64,000 nucleotides of DNA, taken from positions 186,001-250,000 of the forward strand of contig NZ_SDLR01000004.1 in the NCBI RefSeq assembly GCF_004522215.1, given 5' to 3'. Made by a program: the position numbers and the translations under genes. Shown here piece by piece: positions 54,659 to 63,322 of this stretch (position 1 is the stretch's first letter; every line of letters begins with the position of its first letter). The notes beneath the pieces are model-generated. The model saw only the letters and a list, made by a program, of their open reading frames with translations, was not told the origin of the DNA and ran no database searches. The DNA is from Ammoniphilus sp. YIM 78166. GTDB lineage: Bacteria > Bacillota > Bacilli > Aneurinibacillales > RAOX-1.

Positions 54659-56356
54659 TTAATCTTTAATGTGAATAAGATCTTCCCCTACGAGTTTAAT
54701 CGCTTCTTCAAGAAAAGGGTCAGATTCAACTTGCTTAGGCTGTGCTTGTTGCTGTACGGGCTCTGGGGAAACATATGCTTGAATTTCTTGCCATTGGTTC
54801 TCCATTAAGGTTAACAAATCAAGCGGCTGTCCCCATACCGACTGCAACACTTCCTCAATAATCTGGCGGTGCTGCGGCTTTTCTGTGGTTTCTCGATGGA
54901 TGGCACTTTTGAAGCTGACAACCAGTCCTCCCGCCCCCACCGCAACCGGCACTCCATCCAGGAGCCAAGCATGCACTTGGATCTTCTTTTTCTTAATCTT
55001 ATTTAAGATATCTGACCAAGCCTGCATAATCTTTTGCAAAGATTCCGGGTTGGATTGTGAAGCAGCTTCCTTAATCCGGTGCTCCGAAATTTTGACTGTG
55101 GAAGGCATCGCCATTCGCTTCGGAGCTTCTTTACGTGCTTCAGGCTGCGCTTCCGTCTGGTTGGCTTGGACGGTACCAACTTGGCTTAACTTTTGCTCGA
55201 GTCGCTGTATACGCTGTAGAAGCTCTTGTACAACCGCAACATTTCCTGATTGATCATCTTGAGAAACGGGAGATTCTTCACTTACTAATCGAATAAGCCC
55301 CATCTCTAACACGATCTTAGGATGACTGGCCCATTTCATGTCTTGACTAACTTTATTCAGCTTTTCAATTATAGAATATAAAAATACCGGAGAAAAGGTT
55401 GAAGATAAAGTTTGGAACCGCTCATCGCCAGTCACCCGATGCTGTAGTTCATCTAGTGTGGGGGCGGTCTTAAATAGCAATAGATCTCGGAAATACAGGA
55501 GAAGGTCGTGTAAGAATTGCTCTGGATTCTTTCCCTCTGCGATCACCTGGTGCAGAAGCTCCATTAATTTAGCAGCGTCGTTGCGACTAACAAGCTCCGC
55601 TACCTCCCCCAGGATAGTCTGAGAAACCACCCCTGTAACTAACACGACATCTTCCACTTCGACGGTCGTGCCAGAATAAGAAAGAACCTGGTCAAATAAA
55701 CTTAAAACATCCCGCATCCCGCCCTCGGATACTCTCGCCATAAGAGCCAGTGCTTGATCGCTAATGCTCACATTTTCCTCTGCAGCAATAAACCGCAAAC
55801 GATCCATCATCGCCTTAGCAGATATACTTCGGAAATCAAAGCGTTGGCAGCGAGAGATAATGGTCGCTGGTAACTTATGCGGCTCCGTTGTCGCTAGAAT
55901 AAATAGCACATGTCCTGGCGGCTCTTCTAATGTTTTCAACAGAGCATTAAAAGCTTCTGTTGTTAACATATGGACTTCATCAATAATATAAACCTTAAAT
56001 CTCACTTCAGTCGGGGCATATTTAACTTTATCTCTTACATCCCGTATCTCTTCTACCCCACGGTTTGAAGCCGCATCAATTTCGATTACATCAACGACTG
56101 AGCCCTCAGTGATCCCTCTGCATGCAGGGCATTCGTTACAAGGCTCTGGTGCAGGGCCATTCTGACAATTCACAGCCTTCGCTAGAATCTTCGCCGCACT
56201 CGTCTTCCCTGTCCCTCTAGGGCCACTAAATAAATAGGCATGCGAAAAGCGTTGCTCTTTTAGCGCATTCTGTAACGTTCTTGTTATATGTTCTTGACCC
56301 ACCACATCGTGAAACGTCTGTGGACGGAATACCCGGTATAACGCTCGGTATGCCAT
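54659..56356 (-). CDS. dnaX: DNA polymerase III gamma/tau subunit
   Basis: 565 residues. AAA+ clamp loader: YRVFRPQTFHDVVGQEHI, Walker A FSGPRGTGKTSAAKIL, zinc cysteines CNECPACRG, Walker B YIIDEVHMLTTEAFNALLKTLEEPP. The C-terminal third is low-complexity Gln/Glu linker and the tau-specific region. Start ATG 56356 (MAYRALYRV) is preferred. I saw no clear frameshift signal for a short gamma form. Confidence 0.97.
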   Translation of the reverse strand: MAYRALYRVFRPQTFHDVVGQEHITRTLQNALKEQRFSHAYLFSGPRGTGKTSAAKILAKAVNCQNGPAPEPCNECPACRGITEGSVVDVIEIDAASNRGVEEIRDVRDKVKYAPTEVRFKVYIIDEVHMLTTEAFNALLKTLEEPPGHVLFILATTEPHKLPATIISRCQRFDFRSISAKAMMDRLRFIAAEENVSISDQALALMARVSEGGMRDVLSLFDQVLSYSGTTVEVEDVVLVTGVVSQTILGEVAELVSRNDAAKLMELLHQVIAEGKNPEQFLHDLLLYFRDLLLFKTAPTLDELQHRVTGDERFQTLSSTFSPVFLYSIIEKLNKVSQDMKWASHPKIVLEMGLIRLVSEESPVSQDDQSGNVAVVQELLQRIQRLEQKLSQVGTVQANQTEAQPEARKEAPKRMAMPSTVKISEHRIKEAASQSNPESLQKIMQAWSDILNKIKKKKIQVHAWLLDGVPVAVGAGGLVVSFKSAIHRETTEKPQHRQIIEEVLQSVWGQPLDLLTLMENQWQEIQAYVSPEPVQQQAQPKQVESDPFLEEAIKLVGEDLIHIKD

Positions 56357-56435
56357 ATTGGACACTCCAAATCTATTATCAATAGTAATAGTATACTATA
56401 CCTCATTTTGTTTTAACAAATCATCCTATGCATAA

Positions 56436-56467
56436 TAAAAGGACTGTCCTAAAAAAGGACAGTCCCT
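56436..56467 (-). terminator. Terminator of the SRP RNA gene
   Basis: AGGACTGTCCT (56440-56450) with AGGACAGTCC (56456-56465), followed on the minus strand by TTTATTATG. Confidence 0.85.
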
Positions 56468-56480
56468 TATGAAAATTTAT

Positions 56481-56748
56481 GCCGTGCACCTATTGTCGAT
56501 ACGACCAACCAAGCGTTACTTGTGTAGTTAGCTCGAACCAGGCTACCCTGCGGCACACAGGATGATCCACTTATGGCTGCTTCCTTCCGGACCTGACCAA
56601 GTTCATGGGTTCCTGTTGCGCAGGACCCGATTGTCAACACTACTTGCACAAGGCAGACCTTACATGAATCGCACCTTCAATAGGAATTCAACCCCGCTAA
56701 GGCGGATTGCGGGTTACAGGGCACCGCCATCTCCCCATCTAGCACGAC
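56481..56748 (-). ncRNA. ffs: Signal recognition particle RNA (large, Bacillus scRNA type)
   Basis: About 268 nt on the minus strand. The domain IV core GGTCAGGTCCGGAAGGAAGCAGCC (seen in parts at about 56567-56590) carries the GGAA tetraloop and symmetric loop that bind Ffh. The 5' end GTCGTGCTAGATGGGGAGATGG and the 3' end GGTGCACGGC pair through GUCGUGC/GCACGGC. The AGATGGGGAG..GGTGCCCTGTAACCCGCA region is the Alu-type domain of B. subtilis scRNA. It lies upstream of dnaX as in B. subtilis. A TATAAT -10 (56757-56752) precedes it; the -35 is poor. The 220 bp further upstream hold nothing I can name. Confidence 0.95.
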
Positions 56749-56976
56749 AAAATTATACACTTAGTTAGTACAACCTGTTGTGGCTGTTTCCATAGCATAA
56801 CATAAAGATAAACAAAGTTTCAAGGTCTAAGAAGCAACAAATTTATGGTAAAGCTTGAAATGAGAAATCCCTCTACACCGTTAGGATATAGAGAGATCGT
56901 GGCTGAACCTCATCTTATCTTGACCCTTAGTATATGACACGGGTTGGTTCTCTATTCATCTATTTCACTTCATCCC

Positions 56977-58062
56977 CTAAAGAATGGCATCGCACTCCGT
57001 AATCATAATAGATAAATGCTTCATAAGATCAACCTCATAATAGGATGGTAGCTCATGACCGCTCGGATCTTTGATTACTCTCACTAACGGGCGACTAGGC
57101 GAATGCTCATTATACCCAATGACGACAGCTGTCTCTCCCGTATTTAACTTTACAGTAACGCCTATAGGGTATATGGCTATCGTTTCACGGAACCTTTCTA
57201 CAGCTGTTTGTTCAAAGTGGGTATTCGTATCCGCATAAATGATTTCCATTGCTTCGTGTGGAAGCATAGCTCCACGATAACAGCGATTAGTCGTCAATGC
57301 ATCAAACACATCTCCCACCGCCATCGTTCTTGCGTATAAGTGAATTTCCTCCCCTTTTAAGCCTCTAGGGTACCCCTTCCCATTCCATTTCTCATGATGC
57401 TGAAATGCACAATGGGCCGACAGGAGAGGAACATCAGCTTGTTTTCGCAATAGATCAAAGCCATCTTCTGTATGCTTCTTAATAAATTCAAACTCCTCTG
57501 CTGTCAGTTTTGCAGGCTTATGTAGTATTTCCGGGGGAATCAGCATTTTTCCAATATCATGGAGAAGCCCGCCCAGCCCCATCTCATACAATTGTTTCTC
57601 GCTGAATCCTCTCTTAACTCCTAAGGCTATACTGTATAACGTAACATTTAAAGAATGTGAAAAGACATAATGATCATGAACTTGAATATGGGATAATAAG
57701 TTCATAAGGGACTTGGTCGCCTTTACTTCACTAATCAGCATGTCGAGTATCCGTTTAAAGTCCTTCATCATTCGCGATTCGAACATAGAAGCCTTCTGGC
57801 CACTTTGGATGATCTGGAAATGGTGATGAATCGTCTTAGTAGCCTCTCTGCGAACCTCCAAGGGAATGGAGTCTTCCACCAATAGATCTTCCGTAGCCTT
57901 GTCCTGTATATATAAATGAGTCACTCCCTGATCGGCTAAACGCTCAATAATTTTGTTTGTCAGCTCGAAACCTTCCCCCAAAAGTTTCCTGCCACTCTCA
58001 TGAAAAACGGTCTTAGCTAATACCATCCCCGATTCACAGTTGATTATAGATACTAATCTCAT
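56977..58062 (-). CDS. HD-GYP domain protein (putative c-di-GMP phosphodiesterase)
   Basis: 361 residues from ATG 58062 (MRLVSIINCESGMVLAKTVF), with AAAGGGG upstream. N-terminal region of about 120 residues (DUF3391-like), then an HD-GYP domain: HSLNVTLYSIALG, GLGGLLHDIGKMLIPPEIL (HD), HHEKWNGKGYPRGLKGEEI (HHE..GYP) and VGDVFDALTTNRCYR; a C-terminal extension (TVKLNTGETAVVIGYN). The GYP residues point to cyclic dinucleotide hydrolysis. It is divergent from a second HD-GYP gene. A GTG nine codons upstream is possible. Confidence 0.9.
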   Translation of the reverse strand: MRLVSIINCESGMVLAKTVFHESGRKLLGEGFELTNKIIERLADQGVTHLYIQDKATEDLLVEDSIPLEVRREATKTIHHHFQIIQSGQKASMFESRMMKDFKRILDMLISEVKATKSLMNLLSHIQVHDHYVFSHSLNVTLYSIALGVKRGFSEKQLYEMGLGGLLHDIGKMLIPPEILHKPAKLTAEEFEFIKKHTEDGFDLLRKQADVPLLSAHCAFQHHEKWNGKGYPRGLKGEEIHLYARTMAVGDVFDALTTNRCYRGAMLPHEAMEIIYADTNTHFEQTAVERFRETIAIYPIGVTVKLNTGETAVVIGYNEHSPSRPLVRVIKDPSGHELPSYYEVDLMKHLSIMITECDAIL

Positions 58063-58168
58063 AATAATCCCCTTTTCATGATCTCCCACCTCATCCTAAT
58101 ACTAATTGATTTTTATTATGGCTGATAGGTGTTTTTTCGATAAAAAATGACAAAGGAAAAAAATTATG

Positions 58169-58264
58169 ATGACCATTGCCGTCAGATCACTTATAATACT
58201 AATAGCTAAACTAACGGTTGTTTAGCGTTGAGAGTTTTGGAGTCCACCAAGGGCTCCTTTTTTT
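58169..58264 (+). ncRNA. Candidate terminated leader RNA upstream of the plus-strand HD-GYP gene
   Basis: Plus-strand promoter ATGACC (58169-58174), 17 bp, TATAAT (58192-58197). Then a perfect hairpin GCTAAAC/GTTTAGC (58205-58211, 58220-58226), a GTTGAGAGTTTT linker and a terminator GGAGTCC/GGGCTCC (58239-58257) followed by seven T. The implied RNA is about 60 nt and ends 86 bp before the gene. I do not recognise it as a known riboswitch. Confidence 0.5.
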
Positions 58265-58286
58265 GTATGTTATTTCCACAACACGC

Positions 58287-58330
58287 TCGACAAAACGAAC
58301 AAACATGTTATAATGTTCTATAAATAGAAC
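58287..58330 (+). promoter_or_regulatory. Second promoter with a perfect 16-bp palindrome
   Basis: TCGACA (58287-58292) and TATAAT (58309-58314), 16 bp apart, followed immediately by GTTCTATAAATAGAAC (58315-58330), a perfect palindrome at the expected transcription start. It looks like a repressor operator. Confidence 0.6.
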
Positions 58331-58350
58331 AAAACAGGAGGGGAAGCCCC

Positions 58351-58980
58351 TTGAACACCTTGACTTGCAATTACCGTTTTGACACATTACATCCTTACAT
58401 AAATCCCATCAACGAACTATACTTCTATGATCCGCTAACCTATCAGCATTCTTATAACGTGATGATGTATTCTTCTTTGGCAGCCAATGAGCTAGGCCTT
58501 TCGGAACCTATACGTCGCTCTATTGAGCTAGGTGCACTGCTCCATGATATAGGAAAGTTAATGGTACCTCGGGATATCCTGCTTAAACCAATACGGCTAA
58601 CCACTGAGGAATTTGAGATAATGAAGAAACATCCCCAACTGGGTTATCATCTGATCAAAGATAAATTTCATTGTACCGACCCCATCATCCTAGATATCAT
58701 CCGTTTCCATCATGAACGCTATGACGGGGCAACCTCTGGTTATCCTCTTCAGCTGAAGGGTTCTGAGATTCCATTAGCAGCTCGCATCGTTTCCGTCGCA
58801 GATGCCTATGATGCCATGACTTCTGCAAGAAGTTATAAGACGGCTAGAGAGAAAAGCTGTGCTCAGCAAGAGTTACGAAAACATAGCGGTACCCAATTTG
58901 ATCCGATGATCGTGGAGGTACTTCTTGATGTGTTGCATGACCATACGCCTGTACCTAGCAATATGTATTTCGCCTCGTGA
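58351..58980 (+). CDS. Short stand-alone HD-GYP domain protein
   Basis: 209 residues, nearly only an HD-GYP domain: YDPLTYQHSYNVMMYSSLAANELGLS, LGALLHDIGKLMVPRDIL, KKHPQLGYHLIKDK, RFHHERYDGATSGYPLQLKGSEI, VSVADAYDAMTSARSYK. The start is TTG 58351, with AGGAGG 9 bp upstream; the first internal ATG would cut into the domain. Likely hydrolyses a cyclic dinucleotide. A leader RNA and an operator-like palindrome lie before it. Confidence 0.88.
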   Translation: MNTLTCNYRFDTLHPYINPINELYFYDPLTYQHSYNVMMYSSLAANELGLSEPIRRSIELGALLHDIGKLMVPRDILLKPIRLTTEEFEIMKKHPQLGYHLIKDKFHCTDPIILDIIRFHHERYDGATSGYPLQLKGSEIPLAARIVSVADAYDAMTSARSYKTAREKSCAQQELRKHSGTQFDPMIVEVLLDVLHDHTPVPSNMYFAS

Positions 58981-58994
58981 GTGAAAGAAATGAT

Positions 58995-59034
58995 AAAAAA
59001 GAGGGTGCCCTAAATTTAACTGGGTCACCCTCTT
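58995..59034. terminator. Bidirectional terminator between HD-GYP gene and tRNA-Ser
   Basis: AAGAGGGTG with CACCCTCTT and inner CC/GG pairs; on the minus strand six T follow (for tRNA-Ser), on the plus strand GATCATTTTA (for the HD-GYP gene). Confidence 0.75.
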
Positions 59035-59048
59035 GATCATTTTATGTA

Positions 59049-59139
59049 TGGCGGAGGCGAGAGGATTTGAACCCCCGCGACGCGTGAACGCCCTAGCTGA
59101 TTTCGAGTCAGCCCCCTTCAGCCTCTTGGGTACGCCTCC
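59049..59139 (-). tRNA. tRNA-Ser (anticodon CGA)
   Basis: 91 nt with acceptor arm GGAGGCG/CGCCTCC, discriminator G and genome-encoded CCA (59051-59049). Anticodon stem GCTGA/TCAGC with loop CTCGAAA puts CGA at 59105-59103, reading UCG. A long variable arm (AGGGCG...CGTC region) and GGGGTTCAAATCCTC T arm are typical of serine tRNA. Its position near tadA and the SRP RNA is that of B. subtilis trnSL-Ser1. Confidence 0.96.
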
Positions 59140-59298
59140 ATGTTTCATTAACACCATCCATTTTAACAAAGATAGTACGTGGGTACAAGTTTTATTTATG
59201 GTTGTATAACCAAAACACGGGAGGAATAAATAAGCCACGAGGTTCGGGAGCAGGCCATGATGATAATGAAAGGCGTTAAATTGGGTCCCACCACCTTT

Positions 59299-59572
59299 GA
59301 ATTATTACCGGTTCGGGAGCAAGTTGCTTGATTTTGTGATCAAATGACCTGATTTATTTGGAATACTACCAGGTATGTGAGCAAACGGCACTTCTTTGTG
59401 AGCATCCGGACCAAAGCAGTTGACATGCGGTCCCCAACCTGCCCATCTTGAGAAAAAAACTTAATTACTTAAGAAATCAGCTTGAAATGAGCGGCTCTAA
59501 ATCGAATTTTAGACTGCACTTCAAAAAAACCAGGATAAAATCACTCAAAACCTCTAAAAAGTTTAGCAAGGA
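59299..59572 (+). repeat. Dispersed ~320-bp intergenic repeat, copy C (deleted form)
   Basis: Begins with TTATTACCGGTTCGGGAGCA and ends near CTAAAAAGTTTAGC. GTGA boxes at 59336, 59377 and 59398 keep the 41-21 spacing of copies A and B, but boxes 4 and 5 are missing. The TCTAAA/TTTAGA hairpin is kept (about 59495-59512) with changed loop. No second terminal box is seen. It fills most of the 480-bp gap between tRNA-Ser and the next gene; 59140-59298 shows no gene either. Confidence 0.8.
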
Positions 59573-59579
59573 CCAGCTT

Positions 59580-59613
59580 GAGAAAGCAGTGGAGAGAATC
59601 TCGTCTCCACTGT
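59580..59613 (-). terminator. Terminator after the 119-residue orphan gene
   Basis: CAGTGGAGA (59587-59595) with TCTCCACTG (59604-59612), loop 8, followed on the minus strand by CTTTCTC. Confidence 0.6.
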
Positions 59614-59622
59614 TATCAAGTC

Positions 59623-59982
59623 TTAATGTAAATGGATCGAATAGAAGGCCCTCTCCGTTTCAATTGTAAATCCATTCTCTTCTTTTCTTGTGGAAACCTT
59701 CCCGTATAAAGGTATTTCATAAACGTTTTGTGGAAGTTCTTCTTCGCCGTTAGCACTTTGAATCTTCCCTTGTCCGTGAAGAATGAACTCTTGTTGAGCT
59801 AAATAGCCATCGGGGTCCGCCTGTTCATGTGTGTTCAATGTAACTTTATCTAGCCTGATATCGACCTTGTCCATGTCTGCGACTTCATTTTTCCCGATGG
59901 ATAATTCTCCTTTGTGAATCGTGAGGGTGCTCCCTTTGTGCGTTTCTAACCATTCTTTAACTTCATCTACGCTCGGAATCAT
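59623..59982 (-). CDS. Hypothetical protein, 119 residues
   Basis: I do not recognise this protein. From ATG 59982 (MIPSVDEVKEWLETHKGSTL), with AGGAGG about 9 bp upstream, it is soluble, acidic, free of cysteine and signal peptide, and looks beta-rich after a short helix: LTIHKGELSIGK, VDIRLDKVTLNTHEQ, EFILHGQGKIQ, NVYEIPLYGKVSTRKE, GFTIETERAFYSIHL. The alternation suggests a small beta barrel or sandwich. It has its own ribosome site and terminator, and lies next to repeat copy C and upstream-neighbour tadA. Confidence 0.7.
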   Translation of the reverse strand: MIPSVDEVKEWLETHKGSTLTIHKGELSIGKNEVADMDKVDIRLDKVTLNTHEQADPDGYLAQQEFILHGQGKIQSANGEEELPQNVYEIPLYGKVSTRKEENGFTIETERAFYSIHLH

Positions 59983-60073
59983 GATCAACGACCTCCTGCT
60001 TAGTTATAGGTATTATCATTCCAAATTTTTTATAAACGTAGACAGGAAGTAAGTTGTTAGCAACTAGTCCAAG

Positions 60074-60553
<480 letters not shown>

Positions 60554-60556
60554 TCA

Positions 60557-60829
60557 TTAATTCATATGATCATAATAAGCTTCATCCTCAAGATCTTCCA
60601 CTATTATATCCCATGTCCATTCCCCATGATCATTCTGGTGGATATAAATATTCGGCTCTTCCGTCATTTGTCTAAGATAATGCTGAAGCGCAAAACGAAT
60701 CTCTTCTGGACTTGCTTCTTTTTCTTCATTCCCATAACGAATTTTCATAAACTCCGATACAATGGTTTTCACTTGATCTTGTGATAATCGGTTCCCATAG
60801 AACTCCAAAAACCATCCCTCCCTTTTCAT
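60557..60829 (-). CDS. Hypothetical acidic protein, 90 residues
   Basis: Not recognised. MKREGWFLEFYGNRLSQDQVKTIV is followed by predicted helices (VSEFMKIRYGNEEK, PEEIRFALQHYLRQM), a NIYIHQNDHGEWTWDIIV strand pair and an acidic end EDLEDEAYYDHMN. No cysteine, signal peptide or membrane segment. It lies 18 bp before tadA on the same strand and probably shares its transcript. Confidence 0.7.
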   Translation of the reverse strand: MKREGWFLEFYGNRLSQDQVKTIVSEFMKIRYGNEEKEASPEEIRFALQHYLRQMTEEPNIYIHQNDHGEWTWDIIVEDLEDEAYYDHMN

Positions 60830-60859
60830 CTGTCTTTGCTAGTGTTTCACAAGGAGATG

Positions 60860-60893
60860 AAAAAAAGCATGATCCGATTCGGATCATGCTTTT
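60860..60893 (-). terminator. Terminator after the LysM nucleotidase gene
   Basis: AAAGCATGATCC (60864-60875) with GGATCATGCTTT (60881-60892), loop of 5, followed on the minus strand by TTTTTCATC. Confidence 0.85.
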
Positions 60894-60903
60894 GTTATTA
60901 GTT

Positions 60904-63174
60904 CTATGGGATCAACAACGTTTGTCCTGGTTGGATTAAGAAGCCTGCTTTAATTTTACCCTGGTTTGCTTTCATGATCTTGGTAAAAGCTGTTCCTTTT
61001 CCGTAGTGCTTTTTCGCAATCGCCCAAAGGTTTTCACCTTTTTGCACGATGTGAGTTTTTGCAGCAGGTGTAGCCGCAGGAACTTGTTCTTGTACTGGCG
61101 ATTTTTCAGGTGTTACCACTTTAATAGGAGCTGGCGTAGGAGCCGGTGTAACGACAGGTGCTGGTGCTGGCTTGCTTTCTCCCAGTGCAGCAGCGCTTAA
61201 ATCAATTTTAAACAGGCCAAATCCTTTGTCATCTACTACACCTGTATACGTGATTTGCTTCGTTGTTTTCGCTAACTCTTCTCCCTTAGGATTGGAAGGG
61301 AATACGGCGTTCACATTTTCAACAGGTGCGAATTTCCAGTTATGATTGACAGAAGCATCGACGACTTTATGCGTTCGAACATATTCTAATACGGCCTGGC
61401 GGTTAGAATCTGGAGCGCTCAGAATGGTGTTTACTCCACCTGGGTTCATCAGCTTTCCTGTGCTGGCACGATAGTCATTGGTTGCTACAATAAATTCTTG
61501 GTTAAGATCAATCGCCTTTCCATTATATTGCAGGTTCTTGATTCGGTTAGCATCAGGGTTAATGACATTTTGTCCGCCGTCATACTTCGCTGGTTGAGTC
61601 ACATCAATCTCAAAAGTCACTCCATCAATAATATCAAAGTTATAAGTGGGGAACGTAGAATTGATTAGGTTTTGCTCTTCCGTCTTGTTAGGGTCAATTT
61701 GGTTAAACTGTCCAGCAGACCATTCTAACCATTCTTTAATGTCCGATCCTTTAACTTTAATGGCTGTTACCACATTGTTATCGTACAAATACAGGTCCGC
61801 GATATTCTTGATCGAAAGGGTTCCGGAAGCTACGTTTGTGTAGTTGTCTACTCCGCCACGTCCCGCTTTAAATGGAGCTGCTGCAGATAGGACCGGTAGC
61901 CCCTCGTGCTCGGTTCCTTTAATCGCATTCTGTACATACCATGTTTGAGCGCGATTCACGATTTCCATGGAGGCATTGTCTAGAACAAGAGCAAAGAACG
62001 TGTTCAAGTCACCCTTAAGTTCTCCTACTGGGCTCGCCATGTACTCAATAGTCGCTTGGTGTTCAACCTTTACTGCCTCTTCAATGTTTTTGTCGGAATC
62101 CGCAGCCGATTCTTTATTCACGACAATCGGACGCAGAAGGGCTTTACCTTCGTTTACCTTCCACTTGCCATCTACTTTCTCGATTTGCAAGTCGATCAAC
62201 CCTAAGTTATCTCCCCATGAACCTGGCATTAAGGTTGGTACACCATTTATGGTTCCATTGGTGTTGTCAATGCCATTGCCATCTGGGAACACTTTGTTTC
62301 CTACAGCTGGGAACTTTTGATGTTGGTGTCCCGTAACGATGGCATCAATGCCTTCCACTTGGCTCAAATAATAGCCCGCATTCTCCATTCCCTCAGTATA
62401 AGGCTTAAGATTTTGGTTCTGGTCGAACTCGGCTATACCGGAGTGAGCAAGGACAACCACGAGGTCAGCACCAGCTGCTTTCATTTGTGGGACAACTTCC
62501 CGAGCTGATTTAACAATATCTTTCACATCTAGTTTTCCTTCAAGATACTTCTTATCCCAGCTTAAGATTTGTGGAGGTACAAATCCAGTTACCCCAATCT
62601 TTATCGTATGGGTTTCTCCAACGGTGTCTACAACCTTACGCTCAAGAATCGTGAAAGGGGTAAAGTAATTCTTACCGGTTGCCTTGTCGATGACATTCGC
62701 GTTGACATAGGGGAATTGCGCCCCAGCTAGTGTAAGGTCCATGAACTCTAAACCGTAATTAAACTCATGGTTTCCTGGAGTTCCGGCATCGTACTTTAAT
62801 AAATTCATGGCTCTCATCACAGGATGAACATACCCTGACTTCACTAAACCTTTGTTCTCTACATAGTCGCCTAACGGACTTCCTTGAATCGTATCTCCAT
62901 TGTCTAGAAGTAGATTATTGGGGTTCTCAGAACGAGCGTGGTTAATCAAAGTAGCAGCCTTAGATAACCCAAAAGCGTTGGTTACTCCATTGCTGTAGTA
63001 ATCATAGTTTACAATGTTGGCATGGATATCGGTCGTTCCAATGATTCGGAAGTTCACAATATCCTGATTTGCTGCATAGGTAAAGTTCGGGCCAGCAAAT
63101 GGAGCGACTAGTCCTAAAACAAGAGTTGCGCTTACCATTGCTTTCTTCTTTAACAATGTTGACTTCTTCTTCAA
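60904..63174 (-). CDS. Secreted 2',3'-cyclic-nucleotide phosphodiesterase / 3'-nucleotidase with LysM
   Basis: 756 residues. Sec signal peptide (MKKKSTLLKKK then a hydrophobic run, cleavage likely near TYAANQD). Metallophosphoesterase domain with GTTDIHANIVNYDY, LLLDNGDTIQGSPLGDY, GTPGNHEFNYGLEFM, VLAHSGIAEFD and TGHQHQKFP; then the 5'-nucleotidase C-terminal substrate domain (FKAGRGGVDNYTNV, NDYRAS). A Pro/Ala linker (about residues 665-705) leads to a C-terminal LysM (IVQKGENLWAIAKKHYGKG...QPGQTLLIP) that should hold it in the wall. The family is CpdB/YfkN-like. It likely frees nucleosides outside the cell. Confidence 0.93.
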   Translation of the reverse strand: MKKKSTLLKKKAMVSATLVLGLVAPFAGPNFTYAANQDIVNFRIIGTTDIHANIVNYDYYSNGVTNAFGLSKAATLINHARSENPNNLLLDNGDTIQGSPLGDYVENKGLVKSGYVHPVMRAMNLLKYDAGTPGNHEFNYGLEFMDLTLAGAQFPYVNANVIDKATGKNYFTPFTILERKVVDTVGETHTIKIGVTGFVPPQILSWDKKYLEGKLDVKDIVKSAREVVPQMKAAGADLVVVLAHSGIAEFDQNQNLKPYTEGMENAGYYLSQVEGIDAIVTGHQHQKFPAVGNKVFPDGNGIDNTNGTINGVPTLMPGSWGDNLGLIDLQIEKVDGKWKVNEGKALLRPIVVNKESAADSDKNIEEAVKVEHQATIEYMASPVGELKGDLNTFFALVLDNASMEIVNRAQTWYVQNAIKGTEHEGLPVLSAAAPFKAGRGGVDNYTNVASGTLSIKNIADLYLYDNNVVTAIKVKGSDIKEWLEWSAGQFNQIDPNKTEEQNLINSTFPTYNFDIIDGVTFEIDVTQPAKYDGGQNVINPDANRIKNLQYNGKAIDLNQEFIVATNDYRASTGKLMNPGGVNTILSAPDSNRQAVLEYVRTHKVVDASVNHNWKFAPVENVNAVFPSNPKGEELAKTTKQITYTGVVDDKGFGLFKIDLSAAALGESKPAPAPVVTPAPTPAPIKVVTPEKSPVQEQVPAATPAAKTHIVQKGENLWAIAKKHYGKGTAFTKIMKANQGKIKAGFLIQPGQTLLIP

Positions 63175-63198
63175 CGTGCTACCCCCTCAATGGATTAA

Positions 63199-63227
63199 AT
63201 TATCATGTATTGTCTGACATCTGACAA
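63199..63227 (-). promoter_or_regulatory. Promoter of the LysM nucleotidase gene
   Basis: Minus-strand TTGTCA (63227-63222) and GATAAT (63204-63199) are 17 bp apart, 25 bp before the start codon. The stretch 63220-63230 also holds TGTCAGA repeats (TCAGATGTCAGACA), which might be an operator. Confidence 0.6.
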
Positions 63228-63282
63228 TAATTAAATTCGACAGGGTTCATCAAAATCCTTTTTTACATATGTAAATTTATTG

Positions 63283-63314
63283 TAAAAAAGAGACTGCGAT
63301 TGGCAGTCTCTTTT
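63283..63314 (-). terminator. Terminator after the nucleoside permease gene
   Basis: AAAGAGACTGC (63287-63297) with GCAGTCTCTTT (63303-63313), loop of 5, followed on the minus strand by TTTACAAT. Confidence 0.85.
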
Positions 63315-63322
63315 CCCATTGA

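Noticed and set aside
56467-56768. Open frames on both strands across the SRP RNA
   Set aside because: They overlap the structured RNA with its GGAAGGAAGC core and end pairing; coding is not supported.
58200-58264. c-di-GMP (GEMM) or mini-ykkC riboswitch
   Set aside because: The GEMM conserved core is absent; mini-ykkC needs two ACGR loops, and only the first hairpin contains ACGG, the second loop is ACCAA.
58315-58330. LexA (SOS) box
   Set aside because: The halves are in the order GTTC...GAAC, opposite to the Gram-positive LexA consensus GAAC...GTTC.
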